Positions 19,765-28,863 are shown, counted from the stretch's first letter. The stretch: DNA of 34,535 nucleotides from an uncultured Aquimarina sp. (GCA_938011245.1 CALLUJ010000124.1:1-34535); one strand, 5' to 3'. Program-made: numbers and translations. Notes: generated by a model from the sequence alone, not told the origin.

Positions 19765-22700
19765 TTAAAAGAAAGCTCTCAATTGTACATTTCCAGTATG
19801 AATCGTTTTGGAAGAAGAGGCCTTTCTTCCATTGTAATTAAGGTTTAATTCCAAGAATTTGGTTATTCTTTTCTGTGCTAATGCATTCCATGTAAAATTA
19901 CGACCTGGCTCTAAACCTTCTAAAATTTGAAAAGCTACTGGAGAAAAAGAATTTCCTTCAAATTCGTTTTCAAACCAATTAAAAGAGCCTGTAAAAGTGG
20001 CATTTTGCTTGTTAGCGAAACGGAATGAAGCAGTAAAACGCTGTTGGGTTAAAGTTTCTTTCTCTCCTTGCGTATTCCCTTTATCAGAAAAAGTGTATGC
20101 TAGGGATACACTAGATTGTTTGGAGAAGAGGTATGATATCTTTGGAGTAATCGATTTGTCTTTAATTATAAAATTACGGTTAGGGGTATTCTCTACATTA
20201 CTTTTATTACGATTACTTTCGACCTGAGCATCTAAAAGCCAACTCTCTTTTATTTTATGTGTAAAGTTAATTCGGTTTGAACTAAGGTTATTACGTTGAC
20301 TTCCTGTAATTAATAAATTATTAGTTTGGGTATTTAAATAACTATAAGTAGTAGAATAATGTTGCTGTCCTCTATTAAAAAACAAAGAATTTCTAAAATT
20401 TATATTAAGACCCAAATCGTTATTGGAGCTCTTAAAAATATTTAGATTTACGGTATTATTATCTTTTTGAGTACTTCTATTAATTATATATGAAGTTTGA
20501 TTGTAGAAATGAGATAAATAATTTTTGAATGTATTGTTAGAACCTTTTAAACCGCTAAAGTTCCAATTAAGTTGTTGGCTAAGTTTGTTTTGATATGTTT
20601 GAATAAATTGTTGTCTAGGGAGAAGTACTCTAATATAAATAGCTTGGTCTGCAAAAGGGCTAATTTCAAATTCTTGTAAATCCTGAATACCATCATTATT
20701 GTAATCTATCCATGTAAACTGACCTTGACCGGGATCTACCTCTACAAAAGTAAATTCTTGTTGAGGTACTGTACCACTTTGAGTTTCAAGTAACGTATTC
20801 CATTGTATCCTATTTTTCCAAAGACGTTGGCGATACACTAAGCGGCTGTTTAAATTTTTGTCTTTTTCAGATTCTCTAATATCTTTTAATTCTCTATAGT
20901 TTATGAAAAATGAAAGTTGAGATTTGTTATTATCTATTAACTTCGAGTTAATATAAATTGTATTTGAAGTAGTTACCCTATCTAAATTTTCGTTTTGAAC
21001 ACTATCGTTTACCCGATATCGGTATCCAACTTTGGTATATACCGAGGTACTATCTCCTATGCCTGTGTAAATTTCATAAGACTGGAATCGTTGACTAATA
21101 GGAGTAAACGTATTAGTCTTTATATTTTTTTCTTCATTATTTTCTGTTAATATCTTTATGCCCGACCATAAGTTATTGTAGGTATATTTAAGGTTAGTAG
21201 CGTTACGCAAAAAAGAACTATTAGTAAGTGTAGCCTTTGTGGTTAACAAGCTTGTATTTTGACTCCATTGCCAATTTTTATATTGAAACGCAATATTTAA
21301 TAAATGTTTTATTCCTGTATATTGATTAGCAAAATCCAAATATTCTAATCCATAATTAAAAACGTTGTTTTTCGTATTAGAAATACGAATGTAATTTTTC
21401 ACAAAAGATTGGTTAGTAATAGGTATAAAATTAAAGTCTAAATTCCAATCTCTGTTAAATTCTATATTATAAAGACCTTCTATATTTCTAAATTTTGATT
21501 CAACATAATCGATACCCGAACTAATATTAGCAGTCCAGTTACTTTTTTTAGTTTTAAATAATTGCTGTGCAATATCGAAATGCAGTGCCCCGCCTGTATT
21601 ATTGGAGTCATCCAAGTTCGAAAACAAATTAAGGTCGTTGTTACTCCCCGCGAGTTCAAACCCAATAGTTGTTTTTTCTGTAGGTTTATAACTACCTTTT
21701 ACAATAGCCAATTGTAATTTATTAGGTGCATCTAGCTGTATAATAGGTTCAAAATTACCTTGAAGAATTCCATCTATTGGAGTTACATATCTAAATATAC
21801 GTGTGGTAACGTTGGCATTAGCTACAATATAGTTTCCCGTATTGGGAGGAACCTCTGTAAATCGAACGTTAAATAATTCTTCATCTCTATCGGCCTCATC
21901 GTTGGTAAAATCATAAATTGGTCCGCCGCTTAATGTAGTTTCTCCATCCCTAATCTTGTAAAGGGTTTTATTCTCGGAAAAAGTATCTGGAACAGCAGAT
22001 TCAGAAATAGCTCTTCTAGGGTCGTCACCAGCATTAGAAAGCGTTGTTTTTTGAGCACCTGTAAGGTTTTGTAATAAGGTTTGATTCCTTAAGTCACTTT
22101 CGTTATAAACAAAGGCTTGTAGTTGTAATTTATTGGAGGTGTATGTACCTCCACCATACCCAAAAATTCGAGCAAAATTACTTTGCGTAACTTGATATTC
22201 TACCGCTATTCTCATATCGGATGTAATAGGGAAGGTAGGATTAAAACGAATTTCTCCAGCATTATAATCAATAACGTAATCATTATTTTCCCCCCGAGTT
22301 AACGCTAAACCATTTACAAAAACAGTTTCACTACCAGAAACAATTAATACTAAAAGTTCTCCATTTTGCCCTACTAATTTATAAGGTCCTTGATTGCCCT
22401 CTTGTCCTTGAAAGTTACTTTGGTTAAAGATTCCTCTAACTAATGCTCCAGAAGCGTAAATATTAGTTTTAGTACTATTACCATTTAAAGTTACATTGGC
22501 AGATAAACCTTGAAGTTTTTTTGTAAAAGTGGCAAATATGCTTTCTTGTTCCGATAGTTGAATATCTCCAGCACGTATTCCCCAATTTTTTGCTTGTAGC
22601 TCTACAAATATTTGATCAAATTCGTCTAAAGATTGAGAAAAACCACCTTGTTGCAAAGGGACATTGGAGTCTTGTAAAGATGCTTTTAAAGAAATGTTTT

Positions 22701-23214
22701 GACTTAGTTTTCCAGACAATTGTAAATCTAACTCAGAGTTAAATACTGAATTTTGATTATTTCCTAAAGTAATCCCTCTAGAGATACTTCCGCTAGTAGT
22801 AAGACCATCAAAAAAAGTAATATTTTTTTTGTAATTGGGTTGTGTAAGTTTATGAAAATTTAAAACTCTAGTATTTTTTGGCAATATTAAACTTTTGTCA
22901 AGTAACTGATACTTTTGCGTTAAAAAAGAAGGATACTTTAAATAAGATATATCTAAAGAATCAACATTAATTTTTGAAGTTTTTAAGTATAATGTTGCTT
23001 TTGTATAATCGATACGGTACAAGGAAGTATCTAACGTTTTTTTTGTGTTTTTTAAGAATATATTAAATTTATTAGGTTGAATACTAACCGAGTCTATGCG
23101 AATACTATCAATTACTCGTACAGTTTTAGAGCGTTCTACCGAAGGTATATCCTGAGAATAACTGAAGGAGCTAATCCAAAGGAAAGATAAAAAAAGTAGA
23201 GTTTTTATTCGCAT
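19765..23214 (-). CDS. SprA-like large outer-membrane beta-barrel protein (paralogue, about half size)
   Basis: The 1149-residue protein has a signal peptide ending SFSYSQ. After a region of about 110 residues with short beta hairpins (YRIDYTKATLYLK) comes a conserved block at residues 139-240. That block includes TTSGSISRGITLGNNQN, ELDLQLSGKLSQNISLKASL, NVPLQQGGFSQSLDEFDQIF and GDIQLSEQESIFATFTKKLQ. From memory this matches the GxISRGIxxGNxQ...NLQLSGxL...xxDNNIPIQPxGNTQQLxxFDxVxIxL...AGDxEL region of SprA/Sov, the T9SS translocon. Further on, NDYVIDYNAGEIRFNP also resembles SprA-type text. The remainder is a Tyr/Asn-rich series of barrel strands ending RAFF. True SprA is about 2300-2500 residues, so this is a shorter relative, probably an outer-membrane conduit or receptor. 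It lies convergent to the gliding locus. Confidence 0.65.
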   Translation of the reverse strand: MRIKTLLFLSFLWISSFSYSQDIPSVERSKTVRVIDSIRIDSVSIQPNKFNIFLKNTKKTLDTSLYRIDYTKATLYLKTSKINVDSLDISYLKYPSFLTQKYQLLDKSLILPKNTRVLNFHKLTQPNYKKNITFFDGLTTSGSISRGITLGNNQNSVFNSELDLQLSGKLSQNISLKASLQDSNVPLQQGGFSQSLDEFDQIFVELQAKNWGIRAGDIQLSEQESIFATFTKKLQGLSANVTLNGNSTKTNIYASGALVRGIFNQSNFQGQEGNQGPYKLVGQNGELLVLIVSGSETVFVNGLALTRGENNDYVIDYNAGEIRFNPTFPITSDMRIAVEYQVTQSNFARIFGYGGGTYTSNKLQLQAFVYNESDLRNQTLLQNLTGAQKTTLSNAGDDPRRAISESAVPDTFSENKTLYKIRDGETTLSGGPIYDFTNDEADRDEELFNVRFTEVPPNTGNYIVANANVTTRIFRYVTPIDGILQGNFEPIIQLDAPNKLQLAIVKGSYKPTEKTTIGFELAGSNNDLNLFSNLDDSNNTGGALHFDIAQQLFKTKKSNWTANISSGIDYVESKFRNIEGLYNIEFNRDWNLDFNFIPITNQSFVKNYIRISNTKNNVFNYGLEYLDFANQYTGIKHLLNIAFQYKNWQWSQNTSLLTTKATLTNSSFLRNATNLKYTYNNLWSGIKILTENNEEKNIKTNTFTPISQRFQSYEIYTGIGDSTSVYTKVGYRYRVNDSVQNENLDRVTTSNTIYINSKLIDNNKSQLSFFINYRELKDIRESEKDKNLNSRLVYRQRLWKNRIQWNTLLETQSGTVPQQEFTFVEVDPGQGQFTWIDYNNDGIQDLQEFEISPFADQAIYIRVLLPRQQFIQTYQNKLSQQLNWNFSGLKGSNNTFKNYLSHFYNQTSYIINRSTQKDNNTVNLNIFKSSNNDLGLNINFRNSLFFNRGQQHYSTTYSYLNTQTNNLLITGSQRNNLSSNRINFTHKIKESWLLDAQVESNRNKSNVENTPNRNFIIKDKSITPKISYLFSKQSSVSLAYTFSDKGNTQGEKETLTQQRFTASFRFANKQNATFTGSFNWFENEFEGNSFSPVAFQILEGLEPGRNFTWNALAQKRITKFLELNLNYNGRKASSSKTIHTGNVQLRAFF

Positions 23215-23446
23215 TCTTCTTCAAACAACAGTTTAACCCGCTTTTAGCTATGGAAAATCTATTATATCTGTGAGTTATTGCAAATTTCTATTACTTCAAT
23301 TTAGAAAAAGCGAGTAATTATAGATACCTCAACAATTCATAATGAATTCCCGTATATAGTATGGGTTTAAAACTAACGCAAACTACGGACAAGTATTGAA
23401 TTTAATAGAGATAATTCTTACAATAAGTATGCAAAAAAACAAAAAA

Positions 23447-25012
23447 TTAAAACATTTTTACCTGATGTGCCGATTTTAATAAATCGTTAACTGTTTTTAC
23501 AGGATTAAAAGTAATTAAGGGTACTTCTACAAAAATACTAATCCATTTAGCCATAGCGCCATTCCAAAGGCCAGGCAATTCTAGTGCTTTTACTTGTTTT
23601 CCTCTAATGGTTTTATGCGTAATAAACCCAGCATTTTCATCTACAAAATCAATTAAATTGAATTTTTCATCTTTATAGTTCTTCATACTACATACTAAAT
23701 CCACAGGATTAAAGTGTGTGGCATTTTTCATTATTTTTAATTGCGACGGATTGGATAGGTCAATTTGAGCACTTTCAATAATCTGTAATTCGGAACGTCC
23801 TCTTTCGTTTTTTATCCAAAAGGGTCCCCCTCCAGGTTCACCTTCGTTACGTACCATACCACAAACCCTTATGGGTCTATTAAGCACTTCTTTTAGATAG
23901 TCTAGTTTGTAGCTTTCAGAAAACTTAAAGAAATCAATAGGGATAGTAATATTTAATTCGTTTTGAAGAAAATAACTAATGTCGTGGAGTCTGCTTTCGT
24001 CGGGCATCGATTGGTCGATTGATGCTAAAATAGAAAACACTTTTTCTTGAATTTCAAGAAGTTTACCCGCCAAGCCTTTTTTATATACAGCAAGCTCTTC
24101 TTGGTATTTTCTTACTACAACATTATCAATGTTTTTAATAAATACAATATCAGCATCAATGTCGTTTAAGTTTTCGATTAATGCACCGTGTCCACCAGGT
24201 CTAAAAAGTAAAGACCCATCTTCATTTCTAAAAGGTTTATTGTTTGTAGTTACGGCAATAGTGTCGGTAAATTCTTTTTGTGTAGAATAAGATATATCAA
24301 AGGTAGTATTTGTTTTGTCTTCAACAATTTTTCGAATATTATCAAATTCTTCTTTAAAATGATTTAGGTGTTCTTTTGAAACGGTAAAATGTAATGCCGC
24401 TTTATTATCGGCAGTTGCATAGCTTACAGCCTCGTTTAAATGTTCTCCAAAGGCAGTTCTAATACCACTATTTTTATATTTATGAAATGGAAGCAACCCT
24501 TTTGGAAATGCCCCATAATTTAAGCCACCTTCATTTTTAAGCATTACTTTTACAAAGGTATACAATTGTTCTCCTTCAGAAAGAGTATCAAAATTAGGGT
24601 GATTTTTTTTAGTAGCTTCTAGTACAATATCATAAAAAGGAAACTTCTCTAAGCCAATAAGAAACAAACGAATGGAAGTTGCTTTTTCATAATTTAGGTA
24701 AGAGTTTAAGCTTTCTTTAGAATAATCATAACTATCCAAGAATTTATAAAATTCTTTAAACATTCGAGTGGCGGCACCCGAAGCAGGAACAAACTTTACT
24801 ACTGCTAAATGTTGTATTTGTTTTTCATAAGATTTGGCAAATTTTAATAAATCTTCTTCATTAAAATTTAATATGCCGTTATCTAATGTAGCAGCATCTC
24901 TAAGATTTACAAAAGGAATCTCTTTTTTGAAAATTTCTATTTGTTTGTAAACTTTTTGTATAGTTAAACCTTTACTTTTAATCTGTTGCTTATCTTCTTG
25001 AGTTAATTGCAC
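23447..25012 (-). CDS. DUF4301 family protein (nucleotidyltransferase-like)
   Basis: With the proposed GTG start at 25012 the product is 521 residues and begins (M)QLTQEDKQQIKSKGL, which resembles family N-termini. Recognisable stretches are FVPASGAATRMFKEFYKF (about residue 74 onward), a nucleotidyltransferase-like glycine loop; GGLNYGAFPKGLLPFHKY (about 162), resembling a sugar-phosphate binding segment; and RPGGHGALIENLNDIDADI (about 271). The biochemical role of DUF4301 is not established to my knowledge. The frame stays open upstream to an ATG at 25099, but that extension (MCVCNTKQALIRL...) is unlike the family and would overlap the upstream phosphopantetheinyl transferase by 31 bases. 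The GTG start leaves a 56-base gap instead. The gene is probably cotranscribed with the transferase. Confidence 0.78.
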   Translation of the reverse strand: MQLTQEDKQQIKSKGLTIQKVYKQIEIFKKEIPFVNLRDAATLDNGILNFNEEDLLKFAKSYEKQIQHLAVVKFVPASGAATRMFKEFYKFLDSYDYSKESLNSYLNYEKATSIRLFLIGLEKFPFYDIVLEATKKNHPNFDTLSEGEQLYTFVKVMLKNEGGLNYGAFPKGLLPFHKYKNSGIRTAFGEHLNEAVSYATADNKAALHFTVSKEHLNHFKEEFDNIRKIVEDKTNTTFDISYSTQKEFTDTIAVTTNNKPFRNEDGSLLFRPGGHGALIENLNDIDADIVFIKNIDNVVVRKYQEELAVYKKGLAGKLLEIQEKVFSILASIDQSMPDESRLHDISYFLQNELNITIPIDFFKFSESYKLDYLKEVLNRPIRVCGMVRNEGEPGGGPFWIKNERGRSELQIIESAQIDLSNPSQLKIMKNATHFNPVDLVCSMKNYKDEKFNLIDFVDENAGFITHKTIRGKQVKALELPGLWNGAMAKWISIFVEVPLITFNPVKTVNDLLKSAHQVKMF

Positions 25013-25068
25013 CGTAATTATATTGTTGATTAATAGTGTTGTAATGCAAGATAGTAAACTTAACCTAA

Positions 25069-25704
25069 TTAAGGCTTGTTTGGTGTTGCAAACACACAAG
25101 AAAACCCCTTAAAATGTATTATATCTATAGTGTAAAAATTAACTGTAGATAAATAATTTACACTAGCCATAGTTATAGGAGATTTAGTTTCAAATGGAGC
25201 TACATCTATATGCTGTTTAAAACTTAGACCAGGAATCCCATAAAGTTTATATAAAGATTCTTTAGCACCCCAAATGGAGGTAAGAATAGTTATAGGATTG
25301 TTACTCTGATTAACATACTCCATTTCCTTTTCTGTAGTAAATTTGGAAGCTATTTTAACAATCTTATCACGTTTTTTTTCAATATCTATACCTACAGGGA
25401 CATCACTAAATATTACCGCAGAAAATTGATGAGAGTGTGTTATAGATACCTCTACACCGTCTACCAAACTAGGTTTACCTTCTGAGGAATAAGTTAAATC
25501 GATATCGGTATATTGTGCTATAGCAAGTAAATGTCTTACACTTAGGTAGGCCTTGCGGTGCAGTTCAGACTTCATGCTATGCATTCTAGTTTTAGAATTT
25601 TTACCCAAAGTAATTCCTTTAGATAATTCCTTTTCCGTTTCGGTAATTTCCCAAATTAAAATATGGGTTGAAGGATTCACTGCAATGCTTTTATAAAGTG
25701 GCAT
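25069..25704 (-). CDS. 4'-phosphopantetheinyl transferase superfamily protein
   Basis: This 211-residue Sfp/AcpS-type enzyme would transfer phosphopantetheine from CoA to the serine of a carrier protein in the cytoplasm. Visible motifs are GKPSL at 77, VSITHSHQFSAV at 86-97, VGIDIE at 104-109 (D107 and E109 as Mg2+ ligands) and WGAKESLYK at 145-153, the W-x-x-KE signature. Length is normal for single-domain Sfp-like enzymes. Whether it serves fatty-acid synthesis or a secondary pathway cannot be told from sequence; no carrier protein is encoded nearby. It is divergent from ahcY, an arrangement I recall as common in Flavobacteriia. Confidence 0.88.
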   Translation of the reverse strand: MPLYKSIAVNPSTHILIWEITETEKELSKGITLGKNSKTRMHSMKSELHRKAYLSVRHLLAIAQYTDIDLTYSSEGKPSLVDGVEVSITHSHQFSAVIFSDVPVGIDIEKKRDKIVKIASKFTTEKEMEYVNQSNNPITILTSIWGAKESLYKLYGIPGLSFKQHIDVAPFETKSPITMASVNYLSTVNFYTIDIIHFKGFSCVFATPNKP

Positions 25705-25732
25705 TCAATAAATTAGTTTAAGGGTTATTTTG

Positions 25733-25740
25733 TAACTTTG
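25733..25740 (+). promoter_or_regulatory. Candidate -7 box of the ahcY promoter
   Basis: TAACTTTG matches the Bacteroidota primary sigma -7 consensus TAnnTTTG, 55 bases before the ahcY start. No clear TTG lies 17-19 bases further upstream; the nearest similar sequence is TTAG around 25713. Confidence 0.45.
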
Positions 25741-25762
25741 TTTTCCAAAATACGACGATTAG

Positions 25763-25786
25763 GAAAGTTATACGAAAGTAACTTTC
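25763..25786 (+). promoter_or_regulatory. Inverted repeat in the ahcY leader
   Basis: GAAAGTTA (25763-25770) and TAACTTTC (25779-25786) form a perfect 8-bp inverted repeat with an 8-base spacer TACGAAAG, ending 9 bases before the first ahcY ATG. It could be an operator or an mRNA hairpin over the start region. It does not resemble any S-adenosylhomocysteine riboswitch I know. Confidence 0.5.
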
Positions 25787-25795
25787 TTTTGTTTA

Positions 25796-27136
25796 ATGGC
25801 TACTGTAAAAGAAAAAATTATGAGCAACGTAACGGCGCCTTATGTGCCTTTTAAAGTAAAAGATATTTCCCTAGCAGCATGGGGACGTAAAGAAATTGAA
25901 TTAGCAGAAGCAGAAATGCCAGGATTAATGTCTTTACGTGAAGAATATAAAAATGAGCAACCTCTAAAAGGAGCTCGTATTGCAGGATGTTTACATATGA
26001 CTATCCAAACAGCAGTACTTATAGAAACCTTAATAGCCCTTGGAGCTGAGGTAACTTGGAGTAGTTGTAATATTTTTTCTACCCAAGATCAAGCCGCTGC
26101 TGCCATTGCCGAAGCAGGGATTCCTGTATATGCATGGAAAGGAATGAACGAAGAAGAGTTTGATTGGTGTATAGAGCAAACCCTGTTTTTTGGGGAAGAT
26201 CGTAAACCATTGAATATGATTTTGGATGATGGTGGAGATTTAACTAATATGGTTTTAGATCGTTTCCCCCAATTAGTAGAAGGTATTAAAGGACTTTCAG
26301 AAGAAACGACTACGGGAGTTCACCGTTTGTACGAACGTGTAAAAAAAGGGACACTTCCTATGCCAGCTATTAATGTGAACGATTCAGTAACCAAATCTAA
26401 ATTCGATAATAAATACGGGTGTAGAGAAAGTGCTGTGGATGCAGTTCGTCGTGCTACCGATATTATGTTAGCAGGAAAGAGAGTAGTAGTAGCAGGGTAT
26501 GGAGATGTAGGAAAGGGTACTGCAGCTTCTTTTAGTGGAGCAGGTGCTATTGTAACCGTAACTGAAATTGATCCAATTTGTGCGCTTCAAGCAGCTATGG
26601 ATGGTTATGAAGTTAAGAAGATGGAAACTATTATCCCTAACGCCGATATAGTTATTACTACTACGGGAAATAAAGATATTATTTTAGAGAAGCATTTCCG
26701 TGCTATGAAAGATAAAACTATTGTGTGTAATATTGGCCATTTCGATAATGAGATTGATATGGCTTGGTTAAATGGAACTTACGGAAGTACAAAAGATGAA
26801 ATTAAACCACAGGTAGATAAGTACACTGTGGATGGAGTGGACATTATAGTACTTGCCGAAGGTCGTTTAGTAAATTTAGGATGTGCTACGGGACATCCGA
26901 GTTTTGTAATGAGTAACTCGTTTACGAACCAAACTTTAGCACAAATTGAACTTTGGAAAAATTCTGAGAAATACGAAAATAAAGTGTACATGTTACCAAA
27001 GCATTTAGATGAGAAGGTAGCAAGATTACATTTATCTCGCTTAGGGGTAGAGTTAGAAGAATTGCGACCAGACCAAGCAGAGTATATTGGAGTTACTGTT
27101 GAAGGGCCATTTAAGCCTGAATATTACAGGTACTAG
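25796..27136 (+). CDS. ahcY: Adenosylhomocysteinase (S-adenosylhomocysteine hydrolase)
   Basis: The 446-residue cytoplasmic enzyme splits S-adenosylhomocysteine into adenosine and homocysteine, removing the inhibitory product of methyltransferases. The match is full length. Key stretches are [68 protein letters not shown], the NAD-binding loop [38 protein letters not shown] and the C-terminal KPEYYRY that completes the neighbouring subunit's NAD site. Both ATG 25796 and ATG 25820 ([15 protein letters not shown]) are possible starts; the second matches the N-terminus I recall for flavobacterial orthologues. It is a stand-alone unit with its own -7 box, leader inverted repeat and strong terminator. 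Confidence 0.97.
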   Translation: MATVKEKIMSNVTAPYVPFKVKDISLAAWGRKEIELAEAEMPGLMSLREEYKNEQPLKGARIAGCLHMTIQTAVLIETLIALGAEVTWSSCNIFSTQDQAAAAIAEAGIPVYAWKGMNEEEFDWCIEQTLFFGEDRKPLNMILDDGGDLTNMVLDRFPQLVEGIKGLSEETTTGVHRLYERVKKGTLPMPAINVNDSVTKSKFDNKYGCRESAVDAVRRATDIMLAGKRVVVAGYGDVGKGTAASFSGAGAIVTVTEIDPICALQAAMDGYEVKKMETIIPNADIVITTTGNKDIILEKHFRAMKDKTIVCNIGHFDNEIDMAWLNGTYGSTKDEIKPQVDKYTVDGVDIIVLAEGRLVNLGCATGHPSFVMSNSFTNQTLAQIELWKNSEKYENKVYMLPKHLDEKVARLHLSRLGVELEELRPDQAEYIGVTVEGPFKPEYYRY

Positions 27137-27159
27137 TACCCGAGAGTTCTATAAAATTT

Positions 27160-27196
27160 AAAAAAAGCCTCTTACAATTGTTAAGAGGCTTTTTTA
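27160..27196. terminator. Strong bidirectional terminator between ahcY and radA
   Basis: GCCTCTTA (27167-27174) pairs with TAAGAGGC (27182-27189), with loop CAATTGT. An A run precedes the stem and a T run follows it, so it can terminate transcription from both sides. It serves ahcY on the plus strand and possibly radA readthrough on the minus strand. Confidence 0.93.
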
Positions 27197-27208
27197 GTTA
27201 ATAATTTG

Positions 27209-27298
27209 AGCGTATCCCTTCGGGTCGCGCTATTCGGTTTCAATTCTTCGCACTTCCTACGTCGTGCTGTGGGATTTCCACTGCTATCTCTTACGCAT
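27209..27298. repeat. Candidate dispersed intergenic repeat element
   Basis: This block of about 90 bases is visibly richer in G and C than its surroundings and codes for nothing recognisable. It has short outer inverted arms GCGTA (27210-27214) and TACGC (27292-27296). Internal complementary pieces are CCC-ttc-GGG, GCAC...GTGC and GTGG-gattt-CCAC. The wording GCGTATCCCTTCGGGTCG and the GGATTTCC-CTGCTATC end remind me of an intergenic repeat seen in many flavobacterial genomes. It abuts the radA stop codon. Confidence 0.5.
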
Positions 27299-27299
27299 A

Positions 27300-28664
27300 T
27301 TATCCAAATAAATATTCTACGACTTCTTCTATTTTAGAAACTTTTATCAGTTCCATTCCCTTAAAATTAGTACTTAGTTTAGAGTATTTAGAAACCATAA
27401 TTCGGGAAAATCCTAATTTTTCGGCTTCCTGTATGCGTTGTTCTACACGGCTAACAGGTCTAATCTCTCCAGCTAAACCTACTTCTCCTGTAAAGCAAAT
27501 ATGTTTATTTAAAGGCATATCCTCGTTAGAAGATAGTATAGCCGTAACAACCGCTAAATCAATAGCAGGATCATCAATACTAATTCCACCAGTAATATTT
27601 AAAAAGACATCTTTAGCTCCTAGTCTAAATCCCGCTCTTTTTTCTAAAACGGCTAATAACATATTTAATCGTTTTACAGGATATCCTGTAGCACTACGCT
27701 GAGGAGTTCCATATACTGCAGTGCTAACTAGCGCTTGGATTTCTATCATTAATGGTCTAATACCTTCAATAGTAGAAGCAATAGCAGTCCCACTTAATTC
27801 TTCTTCTTTTTTAGATAGCAATAATTCGCTAGGATTACTTACTTGGCGTAAGCCAGAGTATTGCATTTCGTAAATACCCAATTCGGCAGTAGAGCCAAAA
27901 CGATTTTTATGAGAACGTAAAATACGGTACACAAAGTTTCGGTCACCTTCAAATTGAAGTACCGTATCGACCATATGTTCTAATATTTTTGGTCCAGCAA
28001 TAGTACCATCTTTGGTAATATGTCCAATTAACAACACGGGAGTGTTTGCTTCTTTAGCAAATTTTATAAGTTCGCTAGTACACTCTCTTATTTGTGAAAT
28101 ACTTCCAGGACTACTCTCAATATAATCTGTATGTAAAGTTTGTATAGAATCAATTACCAACACATCGGGTTGTATTGTAGAGATCTGTTTAAAAATATTT
28201 TGAGTTTTTGTCTCTGTTAAAATTAGACAGTTATCTAATTTTTTTGGCATGCGCTCAGAACGCATTTTAATTTGTTTTTGACTTTCCTCTCCGGAAACAT
28301 ATAAGGTTTTAAAAGGAAGGTTTAAGGCAATTTGAAGAAGTAAAGTACTTTTTCCTATACCTGGTTCTCCTCCTAGTAGAATAAGTGATCCAGGAACAAT
28401 ACCTCCACCTAATACATTATTAAATTCTTGGTCTCCTGTATCAAAACGGTATTCGGAAGTTAAATCTATCTGAGAGACCTTTAAAGGTTTAGTAATTTTT
28501 TTAATAGGATTTACAGTTGCTTCTTTCCATGCTATTTTTTCTTGTTTTTCAATAAGCTCTTCTGCAATAGTATTCCATTCTTTACAAGTAGTACATTGTC
28601 CTTGCCATTTAGAAAATTGTGAACCACAACTTTGACAATAGAAAATAGTTTTTGTTTTTGCCAT
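27300..28664 (-). CDS. radA: DNA repair protein RadA (Sms)
   Basis: The 454-residue RecA-like ATPase promotes branch migration during recombinational repair. The order of domains is canonical: a four-cysteine zinc finger (C10, C13, C24, C27), the Walker A loop GGEPGIGKST at 98-107, VLVIDSIQT as Walker B near 168-176, and the RadA-specific KNRFG motif at 253-257. A Lon-like C-terminal domain then contains YPVKRLNMLLAVLEKR, DVFLNITGG and FTGEVGLAGEIRPV. Length matches the family. The leader contains TAACTTGG on the minus strand, a one-mismatch -7 box close to the start. A nested inverted repeat lies further upstream. Confidence 0.96.
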   Translation of the reverse strand: MAKTKTIFYCQSCGSQFSKWQGQCTTCKEWNTIAEELIEKQEKIAWKEATVNPIKKITKPLKVSQIDLTSEYRFDTGDQEFNNVLGGGIVPGSLILLGGEPGIGKSTLLLQIALNLPFKTLYVSGEESQKQIKMRSERMPKKLDNCLILTETKTQNIFKQISTIQPDVLVIDSIQTLHTDYIESSPGSISQIRECTSELIKFAKEANTPVLLIGHITKDGTIAGPKILEHMVDTVLQFEGDRNFVYRILRSHKNRFGSTAELGIYEMQYSGLRQVSNPSELLLSKKEEELSGTAIASTIEGIRPLMIEIQALVSTAVYGTPQRSATGYPVKRLNMLLAVLEKRAGFRLGAKDVFLNITGGISIDDPAIDLAVVTAILSSNEDMPLNKHICFTGEVGLAGEIRPVSRVEQRIQEAEKLGFSRIMVSKYSKLSTNFKGMELIKVSKIEEVVEYLFG

Positions 28665-28697
28665 ATATTAAATAAAAAGCCAAGTTACGAAAAGCTA

Positions 28698-28790
28698 TTT
28701 TTAACACTTTAAAATCTGTTTTTTTTGTTATTCTTGAATATCAAAAAAAACAGATTAAGTACATTTTTATGCGATTAAAGGTGTTAAAAA
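28698..28790. repeat. Nested inverted repeat between radA and the next gene
   Basis: Inner arms AATCTGTTTTTTTTG (28713-28727) and CAAAAAAAACAGATT (28742-28756) are a perfect 15-bp inverted repeat with a 14-base spacer. Outer arms TTTTTAACAC (28698-28707) and GTGTTAAAAA (28781-28790) are a perfect 10-bp inverted repeat around it. The two can pair at once, giving one long cruciform or hairpin in the divergent intergenic region. Confidence 0.75.
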
Positions 28791-28863
28791 ACTAAAAAAA
28801 TTTGTTAAGTAATACATTTTTAATAATTTAGAGGTGCTAGTAATTTAATCCCCCGTTATAAAT

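Noticed and set aside
23215-23446. Gap between the SprA-like and DUF4301 genes as a small RNA locus
   Set aside because: It holds a 15-base palindrome (AATTCAT-A-ATGAATT at 23334-23348) and a short wobble hairpin at 23349-23365, but no promoter box, terminator or gene could be supported on either strand.
25741-25795. Possible S-adenosylhomocysteine or SAM riboswitch in the ahcY leader
   Set aside because: The leader is only about 50 bases after the likely transcription start. Apart from one simple inverted repeat it has none of the conserved cores of SAH, SAM-I or SAM-II aptamers that I know.
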